Of a stretch of DNA of 64,000 nucleotides, positions 56,984 through 64,000 are shown in pieces; the first letter of the stretch is position 1; every line of letters starts with the position of its first letter. Source of the DNA: Triparma columacea (taxonomy: Eukaryota; Sar; Bolidophyceae; Parmales; Triparmaceae); NCBI GenBank assembly GCA_030267965.1, contig BRYA01001451.1:4270-68269 (forward strand), read 5' to 3'. The notes beneath the pieces were generated by a model that was not told the DNA's origin, made no database searches, and worked only from the letters and a program-made list of their open reading frames with translations. A program made the position numbers and the translations under genes.

Positions 56984-58783
56984 TTAGAGAAACTCCAGAA
57001 TTACTCTCCACAAAACTTTCGGCATCTTCTCACGTGCTGGGGTTACCCTTAGCGCGGGGGCTTCAACTCCCTCAGTTCGCTTCCGCTTCAGACTATCAGG
57101 TACACTGGGTTGATTCTCCACGTGATCCCAGGTTCCCTTGAGGCACAGCAGAGCGTTGACGCGTTCGATCACAGCGACATTGCGGTGCCACCTGTAATGG
57201 AGGAGGTCAGAGACGGTCGGCATATTTTTATCAGCAGCGGCAGCGATTAGGGCAGTGCAATTCAAGAAGCAGTCTTCACCGATGGAAGCGGCAGGAGATA
57301 GACTGAGTTTCGTTAGGTCGGAGCATCCAGAGAAGGCGCGTTCGCCAATCGTTGTCACTGAATCCGGGATAGTGATGGCCGTGAGGGAGGAGCATTCGCA
57401 AAAGGCTTCCTCGCCAATCGTCGTCACTCCGTCCGGGATGGTGATGACCGTGAGGGAGGAGCATCGGTTGAAGGCGCGTTCGCCAATCGTTGTCACTGAG
57501 TCCGGGATGGTGATGGCCGTGAGGGAGGAGCATGCGAAGAAGGTGGATTTGCCAATCGTCGTTACTCCCTCCGGAATTGTGATGGCCGTGAGAGAGGAGC
57601 ATCTAGAGAAGGCGACACGGCCAATCATCGTCACTGAGTCCGGGATTGTGATGGCCGTGAGGGAGGAGCATCCAGAGAAGGCGAGGTCACCAATCGACGT
57701 CACTCCGTCCGGGATGGTGATGGCCGTGGTGGAAGAGCATCCCAAGAAGGCCCAGCCGCCAATCCTCGTCATTCCGTCTGGGATGGTGACGGCAGTGAGG
57801 GAGGAGCATTCGTAGAAGGTGGATTTGCCAATCGTTGTCACTCCATCTGGGATGGTGATGGCCGTGAGGGAGGAGCATCCTTGGAAGGCGCAATCGCCAA
57901 TCTTCGTCACTCCATCCGGGATGGTGATGGCCGTGAGGGAGGCGCAATCCCCGAAGGCGCCCTTGCTAATCGTTGTCACTCCGTCCGGGATTGTGATGGC
58001 CGTGAGGGAGGAGCATCCAGAGAAGGCGAGTTCGCCAATTGTCGTCACTCCATCTGGGATGGTGATGGCCGTGAGGGAGAAGCATCCCCTGAAGGCGTGA
58101 TTGCCAATTGTTGTCACTCCATCTGGGATGGTAATGGCCGTGAGGGAGGAGCATCCAGAGAAGGCGCTTTCGCCGATCGTCATCACTCCGTCCGGGATGG
58201 TGATGGCCGTGAGGGAGGAGCATGCACCGAAGGCATAACTGCCAATTGTCTTCACTCCGTCCGGGATGATGATGGCCGTGAGGGAGGAGCATCCGTAGAA
58301 GGCGTCTTCGCCAATGATCGTCACTCCGTCCGGGATGGTGATGGCCGTGAGGGAGGAGCATCCTTGGAAGGCCTGATCGCCAATTGTCGTCACTCCGTCC
58401 GGGATGGTGATGGCCATGAGGGAGGAGCATCCTTCGAAGGCTCTTTCGCAAATCTCCTTCACTCCGTCCGGGATTGTGATGGCTGTGAGGGAACGGCATC
58501 TTTGAAAGGTTTCGTAGGCAATCAACGTCACCCCTTGTGCAAAAGTCACTTCTGTGAGTAGATGATTGCCTCTGAAGCTCTCTGTTCCGGAGTATACTGC
58601 TGTTTTGGGAAGGGGAGAGTACCCATCATCTGAGTCGTCATAGTCTCCATCACTATAGTCATCACTATAGTCATCCCACACACAGTTCACACAACAATAG
58701 TAGTCACCACCATAGTTATCACCATACTCATCACTATCGTCATCACTATAGTCATCACCATAAGCAAAGTCTAATTCGCTCAT
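56984..58783 (-). CDS. BspA-like leucine-rich repeat protein, copy 1
   Basis: Single exon, 599 aa. The N-terminus is acidic with Tyr/Asp (MSELDFAYGDDYSDDDSDEYG) and no signal peptide. From about residue 68, about 19 repeats of 23 residues, consensus ITIPDGVTTIGxxAFxxCSSLTA, form an LRR_5 (BspA-type) solenoid. A conserved C-terminal cap follows (LSLSPAASIGEDCFLNCTALIAA, HYRWHRNVAVIERVNALLCLKGTW) ending PKVLWRVILEFL. LRR_5 proteins usually mediate protein binding; the role here is unknown. The repeats are very similar to each other, suggesting expansion by unequal exchange. It is the first of three tandem copies. The N-terminus matches copy 3, not copy 2. Confidence 0.9.
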   Translation of the reverse strand: MSELDFAYGDDYSDDDSDEYGDNYGGDYYCCVNCVWDDYSDDYSDGDYDDSDDGYSPLPKTAVYSGTESFRGNHLLTEVTFAQGVTLIAYETFQRCRSLTAITIPDGVKEICERAFEGCSSLMAITIPDGVTTIGDQAFQGCSSLTAITIPDGVTIIGEDAFYGCSSLTAIIIPDGVKTIGSYAFGACSSLTAITIPDGVMTIGESAFSGCSSLTAITIPDGVTTIGNHAFRGCFSLTAITIPDGVTTIGELAFSGCSSLTAITIPDGVTTISKGAFGDCASLTAITIPDGVTKIGDCAFQGCSSLTAITIPDGVTTIGKSTFYECSSLTAVTIPDGMTRIGGWAFLGCSSTTAITIPDGVTSIGDLAFSGCSSLTAITIPDSVTMIGRVAFSRCSSLTAITIPEGVTTIGKSTFFACSSLTAITIPDSVTTIGERAFNRCSSLTVITIPDGVTTIGEEAFCECSSLTAITIPDSVTTIGERAFSGCSDLTKLSLSPAASIGEDCFLNCTALIAAAADKNMPTVSDLLHYRWHRNVAVIERVNALLCLKGTWDHVENQPSVPDSLKRKRTEGVEAPALRVTPAREKMPKVLWRVILEFL

Positions 58784-59316
58784 AGTAAAGGAATTCCTAC
58801 ATTATTGACGGGAATCAGGAGGGTTAGTGTGGTGTGATTGACAAAGAACAAGGGACAGGGATTGTGAGATCCTCAAGGAATGTGTCATTGCGTCGTCAAT
58901 AGCGGGTCTCTGCCCAGTAGCAACCACAATATGACACCAGAATATCGGAAATAGGGCCCAAAATAGTATTATCTCGTCTATAAGACGGTAATAAGACGGG
59001 AAAAAACCCCACGAATACTCGACCTCGATTGAAGGGGAAATAACTTGGTTCCTTGACGTGAATAGGAGACTAAAATCATCGAGAGGACGAAATACAACTA
59101 CATAAAGCCTTAAAAAGGGTCATCATTGTCATTGTTGTCCGCCTTACCTTTCTTTTGATAGATTTATTTATTGCCAATCCTCCCTCCACTGGGGTGGGTC
59201 TGGCAAACCTGTGTGTTTTTTCTTAGAGTATTATCTTCTATTATTACGACCCGATTGTTTCATTCATGTCTGACTATACTTGGAAAAAGAGTAACGTTCG
59301 TGAAAAAAACAAAGAG
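58784..59316. repeat. spacer repeat, copy A of tandem unit
   Basis: Spacer between LRR copies 1 and 2. From about 58793 it is near-identical to 61186-61707, offset 2391 bp, with only scattered substitutions. A partial third copy lies at 63398-63650. It must contain the promoter of copy 1 and the 3' end of copy 2. A 92-aa open frame at 59171-59449 is repeated at 61562-61840 only because the DNA is duplicated. Confidence 0.9.
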
Positions 59317-61128
59317 TTACAGAAACTCCAGAATTACTCTCCACAAGACTTTCGGCATCTTCTCACGTGCTGGAGTTACCCTTAGCGCCGCGGGGGCTTC
59401 AACTCCGTCCAGTCTCTTCCGCTTCAGCCTAGCCGATCTCCTGGGTTGATTCTCCACGTGATCCCAGGTTCCCTTGAGGCACAGAAGAGCGTTGACGCGT
59501 TCCATCACAGCGACATTGCGGTGCCACCTGTAATGGAGGAGGTCCGAGACTGTGGGCATGTTTTTATCAGCAGCGGCAGCGATTAGGGCAGTGCAGTTCA
59601 AGAAGCAGTCTTCACCGATGGAAGCGGCAGGAGATAGACTGAGTTTCGTTAGGTCGGAGCATCCAGAGAAGGCGCGTTCGCCAATCGTTGTCACTCCGTC
59701 CGGGATGGTGATGGCTGTGAGGGAGGAGCATGCAGAGAAGGCATGTTCACTAATCATCGTCACTCCAACTGGGATGGTGATGGCCGTGAGGGAGGAGCAT
59801 GCAGAGAAGGCATATTCACTAATCATCATCACTCCAACTGGGATGGTGATGGCCGTGAGGGAGGAGCATCCGTTGAAGGCGTCATCGCCAATCGACGTCA
59901 CTCCGTCCGGGATGGTGATGGCCGTGAGGGAGGAGCATCCGTAGAAGGTGCCCTCGCCAATCGTCGTCACTCCGTCCGGGATGGTAATGGCCGTGAGGGA
60001 GGAGCATCCGTAGAAGGCGCCCTTTTCAATCGTCGTCACTCCGTCCGGGATGGTGATGGTCGTGAGGGAGGAGCATCCGTAGAAGGCGCCCTCGCCAATT
60101 GTCGTCACTCCAGTTGGGATGGTGATGGCCGTAAGGGAGGAGCATTGAGCGAAGGTGTATTCGCCAATCATCGACACTCCCACAGGGATGGTGATGGCCG
60201 TGAGGGAGGAGCATCCATTGAAGGCACGTCCACCAATCATTGTCACTCCGTCCGGGATGGTGATGGCCGTGAGGGAGGAGCATCCCCAGAAGGCGCCCAC
60301 GCCAATTGTAGTCACTCCGTCCGTGATGGTAATGGCCGTGAGAGAGGAGCATTCCCAGAAGGCGCCCATACTAATTGTCGTCACTCCGTCCGGGATTGTG
60401 ATGGCCGTGAGGGAGGAGCATCTGTAGAAGGCGCCACCGCCAATTGTCGTCACTCCATCTGGGATGGTAATGGCCGTGAGGGAGGAGCATCCGTAGAAGG
60501 CGCCCTTTTCAATCGACGTCACTCCGTCAGGGATGGTAATGGCTGTGAGGGAAGAGCATCTGTTGAAGGCGCCCTCGCCAATCGTTGTCACTCCGTCCGG
60601 GATAATGATGGCCGTGAGGGAGGAGCATCTGTAGAAGGCACGATTGCCAATCATTGTCACTCCGTCAGGGATTGTAATGGACGTAAGGGAGGAGCACTCT
60701 TGGAAGGCGCCCTCGCCAATCATTGTCACTGAGTCCGGGATGTTGATAGCCGTGAGGGAGGAGCAATCAGAGAATGCGACACGGCCAATCATCGTCACTC
60801 CGTCCGGGATCGTGATATCCGTGAGGGTGGAGCATCCCCAGAAGGCGCTCATGCCAATCATCGTCACTCCATCTGGGATGGTGATGGCCGTGAGGGAGGA
60901 GCATCCCTTGAAGGCGCCCTTGCCTATTGTCGTCACTCCATCTGGGATGGTAATGGCCGTGAGGGAGTAGCATCCATAGAAGGTTTCATCGGCAATCGAC
61001 GTCACTCCTTGTGCAAAAGTCACTTCTGTGAGTTCACTATTGTATCTGAAGCTCCCTATGCCATAGTATACAGCTGTTTTGGTCATTTTGGGAAGGGGAG
61101 AGTCCTGGGATTGAAAGGATCTTTTCAC
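59317..61128 (-). CDS. BspA-like leucine-rich repeat protein, copy 2
   Basis: Single exon, 603 aa, with about 21 LRR_5 repeats of the same 23-residue type. The N-terminus differs from copies 1 and 3: MKRSFQSQDSPLPKMTKTAVYYG, basic and without the Asp/Tyr-rich stretch. Its cap region is essentially that of copy 3 (QPRRSARLKRKRLDGVEAPAALRVTP), while copy 1 has QPSVPDSLKRKRTEG there. Several repeats have the unusual ITIPVGV start. No signal peptide or membrane segment. Confidence 0.9.
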   Translation of the reverse strand: MKRSFQSQDSPLPKMTKTAVYYGIGSFRYNSELTEVTFAQGVTSIADETFYGCYSLTAITIPDGVTTIGKGAFKGCSSLTAITIPDGVTMIGMSAFWGCSTLTDITIPDGVTMIGRVAFSDCSSLTAINIPDSVTMIGEGAFQECSSLTSITIPDGVTMIGNRAFYRCSSLTAIIIPDGVTTIGEGAFNRCSSLTAITIPDGVTSIEKGAFYGCSSLTAITIPDGVTTIGGGAFYRCSSLTAITIPDGVTTISMGAFWECSSLTAITITDGVTTIGVGAFWGCSSLTAITIPDGVTMIGGRAFNGCSSLTAITIPVGVSMIGEYTFAQCSSLTAITIPTGVTTIGEGAFYGCSSLTTITIPDGVTTIEKGAFYGCSSLTAITIPDGVTTIGEGTFYGCSSLTAITIPDGVTSIGDDAFNGCSSLTAITIPVGVMMISEYAFSACSSLTAITIPVGVTMISEHAFSACSSLTAITIPDGVTTIGERAFSGCSDLTKLSLSPAASIGEDCFLNCTALIAAAADKNMPTVSDLLHYRWHRNVAVMERVNALLCLKGTWDHVENQPRRSARLKRKRLDGVEAPAALRVTPAREKMPKVLWRVILEFL

Positions 61129-61707
61129 CCGTCTTTTCGGTTACAGTTGAAAGCCTAAACTATTTAAAACTGATTCACTACGAGTTCCTACATTATTGAC
61201 GGGAATCAGGAGGGTTAGTGTGGTGTGATTGACAAAGAACAAGGGACAGGGATTGTGAGATCCTCAAGGAATGTGTCATTGCGTCGTCAATAGCGGGTCT
61301 CTGCCCAATAGCAACCACAATATGACACTAAAATATCGGAAATAGGGCCCAAAGTAGTATTATCTCGTCTGTAAGACGGTAATAAGACGGGAAAAAAACC
61401 CACGAATACTCGACCTCCATTGAAGGGGAAATAACTTGGTTCCTTGACGTGAATAGGAGACTAAAATCATCGAGAGGACGAAATACAACTACATAAAGCC
61501 TTAAAAAGGGTCATCATTGTCATTGTTGTCCGCCTTACCTTTCTTTTGATAGATTTATTTATTGCCAATCCTCCCTCCACTGGGGTGGGTCTGGCAAACC
61601 TGTGTGTTTTTTCTTAGAGTATTATCTTCTATTATTACGACCCGATTGTTTCATTCATGTCTGACTATACTTGGAAAAAGAGTAACGTTCGTGAAAAAAA
61701 CAAAGAG
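61129..61707. repeat. spacer repeat, copy B of tandem unit
   Basis: Spacer between LRR copies 2 and 3. 61186-61707 repeats 58793-59316 nearly exactly. The first 57 bases, upstream of copy 2, are unique and go with its different N-terminus. Confidence 0.9.
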
Positions 61708-63297
61708 TTACAGAAACTCCAGAATTACTCTCCACAAGACTTTCGGCATCTTCTCACGTGCTGGAGTTACCCTTAGCGCCGCGGGGGCTTCAACTCCGTC
61801 CAGTCTCTTCCGCTTCAGCCTAGCCGATCTCCTGGGTTGATTCTCCACGTGATCCCAGGTTCCCTTGAGGCACAGAAGAGCGTTGACGCGTTCCATCACA
61901 GCGACATTGCGGTGCCACCTGTAATGGAGGAGGTCCGAGACTGTGGGCATGTTTTTATCAGCAGCGGCAGCGATTAGGGCAGTGCAGTTCAAGAAGCAGT
62001 CTTCACCGATGGAAACGACAGGAGATAGACTGAGTTTCGTTAGGTCGGAGCATCCAAAGAAGGCGCGTTCGCCAATCGTTGTCACTGAGTCCGGGATGGT
62101 GATGGCCGTGAGGGAGGAGCATGCGAAGAAGGTGGATTTGCCAATCGTCGTTACTCCCTCCGGGATGGTGATGGCCGTGAGGGAGGAGCATTCGCAGAAG
62201 GCGCCCTCACTAATCGTCGTCACTCCATCTGGGATTGTGATGGCCGTGAGGGAGGAGCATCGGCAGAAGGCGCCATCGCCAATCGTTGTCACTCCGTCTG
62301 AGATTGTGATGGCTGTGAGGGAAGAGCAATCAGAGAAGGCGCGTTCGCCAATTGTCGTCACTCCGTCCGGGATGGTGATGGCCGTGAGAGAGGAGCATCC
62401 CCTGAAGACCAAAACGCCAATTGTCGTCACTCCATCTGGGATGGTGACGGCAGTGAGGGAGGAGCATTCGTAGAAGGCACGTTCGCCAATTGTCGTCACT
62501 CCGTCTGGGATGGTGATGGCCGTGAGGGAGGAGCATTCTGCAAAGGCGACACGACCAATCATCGTCACTCCGTCTGGGATGGTGATGGCCGTGAGGGAGG
62601 AGCATCGGCAGAAGGCGCGTTCGCCAATTGTCGTCACTCCGTCTGGGATGGTGATGGCCGTGAGGGAGGAGCATTTGTAGAAGGCGGAATGGCCAATTGT
62701 TGTCACTCCGTCCGGGATTGTGATGGCCGTGAGGGAGGAGCATCCTTCGAAGGCGCCATCGCCAATCGTTGTCACTCCGTCCGGGATGGTGATGGCCGTG
62801 AGGGAGGAGCATCCGTAGAAAGCATATACGCCAATCTTCGTCACTCCGTCCGGGATGGTGATGGCCGTGAGGGAGGAGCATCCAGAGAAGGCGTCATTGC
62901 CAATCATCGTCACTCCGTCCGGGATGGTGATGGCCATGAGGGAGGAGCATCCTTCGAAGGCTCTTTCGCAAATCTCCTTCACTCCTTCCGGGATTGTGAT
63001 AGCTGTGAGGGAACGGCATCTTTGAAAGGTTTCGTAGGCAATCGACGTCACCCCTTGTGCAAAAGTCACTTCTGTGAGTAGATAATTGCATCTGAAGCTC
63101 TCTGTTCCGGAGTATACTGCTGTTTTGGGAAGGGGAGAGTACTCATCATCTGAGTCGTCATAGTCTCCATCACTATTGTCATCACTATAGTCATCACTAT
63201 AGTCATCCCACACACAGTTCACAAAATAGTCACCACCATACTCATCACTATCGTCATCACTATAGTCATCACCATAAGCAAAGTCTAATTCACTCAT
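61708..63297 (-). CDS. BspA-like leucine-rich repeat protein, copy 3
   Basis: Single exon, 529 aa, about 16 LRR_5 repeats. The acidic N-terminus MSELDFAYGDDYSDDDSDEYG is as in copy 1; the cap and C-terminus are as in copy 2. It is therefore a mosaic of the other two, as expected from unequal crossing-over or gene conversion in a tandem array. Some repeats carry single deviations (ITISDGV, VLVFRGC). Confidence 0.9.
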   Translation of the reverse strand: MSELDFAYGDDYSDDDSDEYGGDYFVNCVWDDYSDDYSDDNSDGDYDDSDDEYSPLPKTAVYSGTESFRCNYLLTEVTFAQGVTSIAYETFQRCRSLTAITIPEGVKEICERAFEGCSSLMAITIPDGVTMIGNDAFSGCSSLTAITIPDGVTKIGVYAFYGCSSLTAITIPDGVTTIGDGAFEGCSSLTAITIPDGVTTIGHSAFYKCSSLTAITIPDGVTTIGERAFCRCSSLTAITIPDGVTMIGRVAFAECSSLTAITIPDGVTTIGERAFYECSSLTAVTIPDGVTTIGVLVFRGCSSLTAITIPDGVTTIGERAFSDCSSLTAITISDGVTTIGDGAFCRCSSLTAITIPDGVTTISEGAFCECSSLTAITIPEGVTTIGKSTFFACSSLTAITIPDSVTTIGERAFFGCSDLTKLSLSPVVSIGEDCFLNCTALIAAAADKNMPTVSDLLHYRWHRNVAVMERVNALLCLKGTWDHVENQPRRSARLKRKRLDGVEAPAALRVTPAREKMPKVLWRVILEFL

Positions 63298-64000
63298 AGT
63301 AGGGATGGATCCGAGGATCTTTTATACCGTCCTTTTGGTAACCTAACCCTAACCCTGTATTTATTATGCAGTCTTGTCGTTATCAGCTTCAATCTTCAAC
63401 GAATTCCTACATTATTGACGGATAAGCAGGGTTAGTGTGGTGTGAGGAGTAAGAATAAGGGAGAGGGATGGTGAGACCCTCGATGTGTCTTTGCTGGGGG
63501 AAATAACTTGGTTCCTTGACGTGAATAGGAGACTAAAATCATCGAGAGGACAGAATACAACTACATAAAGCCTTAACAAGGGTCATCATTGTCATTGTTG
63601 TCCGCCTTACCGTTATTTTGATAGTTTTATTTATTGCTCCTATTTCTCCCTCCACTACGAATGGGGTCTGGCCAGATGTGTGTGTTTTCCCCCAAAACTA
63701 CGATTTACACAGCTTTTTCCGATTCAGAGGAGAGGGGGGTGTTTAAGTACGCGGTTGATTCTATTTTTACAACATGTCCTTTCACTGTGTTATATAAATG
63801 TAATAAACACTCTCTTTCCCCCCCTCCCCCTCACATAACTCCAGCCGCTCCCTCCCATCCTATCCCTTCCCACCTCCACCCAACCCTCCCTCTAACTTTA
63901 ACCCCCTGTCCCTCCCTCGCGATCCTCCTGATCCCTCCAACCTTGAATACAGCGAGTCCCCTAACAAGTCCATCGTACATTAAACCCTGCGTTAAAACCA
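63298..64000. other. right end of window: partial spacer repeat and pyrimidine-rich tail
   Basis: 63398-63650 is a third, partly deleted copy of the LRR spacer (about 150 bp missing relative to copies A and B). A short CCTAACCCTAACCCT sits at 63341-63355. From 63815 on, the plus strand is almost pure C/T with CTCCCTCCC runs, ending in an ordinary mixed sequence. The tail could be an intron or promoter of a plus-strand gene beyond the window; no exon can be supported. Confidence 0.6.

Noticed and set aside
57276..58499. Plus- and minus-strand open frames in the LRR genes with HGHHHPGRSDDDW or VREEHPEKA repeats
   Set aside because: They are out-of-frame readings of the 69-bp LRR repeat; the minus-strand LRR_5 frame is the real one.
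59171..61840. Two identical 92-aa ORFs at 59171 and 61562 as a gene family
   Set aside because: They lie in the duplicated spacer and overlap the LRR 3' ends; no protein features.
63341..63355. CCTAACCCTAACCCT as an interstitial telomere
   Set aside because: Only two and a half units; a similar short run occurs by chance in the thymidine phosphorylase coding sequence (about 36592-36602).

Overview
This is nuclear DNA of a eukaryote. Genes are split by short introns (mostly 60-250 bp) with GTGAG/GTAAG donors and pyrimidine-rich CAG acceptors, and reading frames resume in phase across nearly every junction I checked. Several clues point to a photosynthetic stramenopile (heterokont alga, for example a parmalean/bolidophyte, pelagophyte or diatom relative): SPT-type threonine/proline repeats in a membrane protein, BspA-like LRR_5 genes, an N-terminus resembling the heterokont plastid-targeting motif, and PIF/Harbinger-type transposon content. 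The lineage assignment is inference; no marker gene fixes it.

Layout. 1-1410 (-) is a coiled-coil gene, cut by the window edge, with duplicated mini-exons. 2025-3366 (+) is a secretory-signal protein of unknown function. 3412-6348 (-) is a COPII Sec23/Sec24-family coat protein, followed on the same strand by a very large BIG/Sec7 ARF-GEF (6680-12484). An ASH2-like SPRY subunit of COMPASS (12508-14196, +) starts 23 bp from the ARF-GEF. Next come an alpha/beta hydrolase (-) with a foldback element in an intron, a plastid-targeted HAAAP-type amino-acid permease (+) and an S49 signal-peptide-peptidase-like protease (-).

19187-22621 is an apparently complete PIF/Harbinger-like DNA transposon with perfect 48-bp terminal inverted repeats, a five-or-fewer-base target duplication, a four-exon DDE transposase and a three-exon accessory gene. 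It borders a strongly AT-rich island (about 22630-22990). 23032-29374 (-) is a 1972-aa ankyrin-repeat protein with a C-terminal RING finger, divergent from a 580-aa coiled-coil protein (29484-31426, +). Then come SERRATE/ARS2 (-), and a divergent pair, deoxyribose-phosphate aldolase (-) and thymidine phosphorylase (+), which are consecutive steps (bar a mutase) of deoxynucleoside catabolism. 37455-39736 (+) is an NXPE/PC-esterase-like type II membrane protein.

39803-46496 (-) holds two tandem single-pass membrane proteins with Cys-rich ectodomains that share a cytoplasmic GKEE..EQL motif. 46902-48095 (+) is an unknown acidic protein. 48323-52292 (+) is a WDR59-like GATOR2 (TORC1 signalling) subunit. 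52310-53156 (-) is an unknown small protein. 53477-56653 (+) encodes a striking apparent fusion: a SIN3-type PAH domain, a short LRR_5-like segment, an E2F winged helix with coiled coil and marked box, long acidic runs and a Cys-rich tail. The right end (56984-63297, -) is a tandem triplication of BspA-like LRR genes with near-identical spacers (period 2391 bp).

The most interesting items are the PAH-E2F fusion, the divergent DERA/thymidine phosphorylase pair with organelle-type leaders, the paired membrane receptor-like genes, start codons isolated on tiny first exons, and the young transposon.
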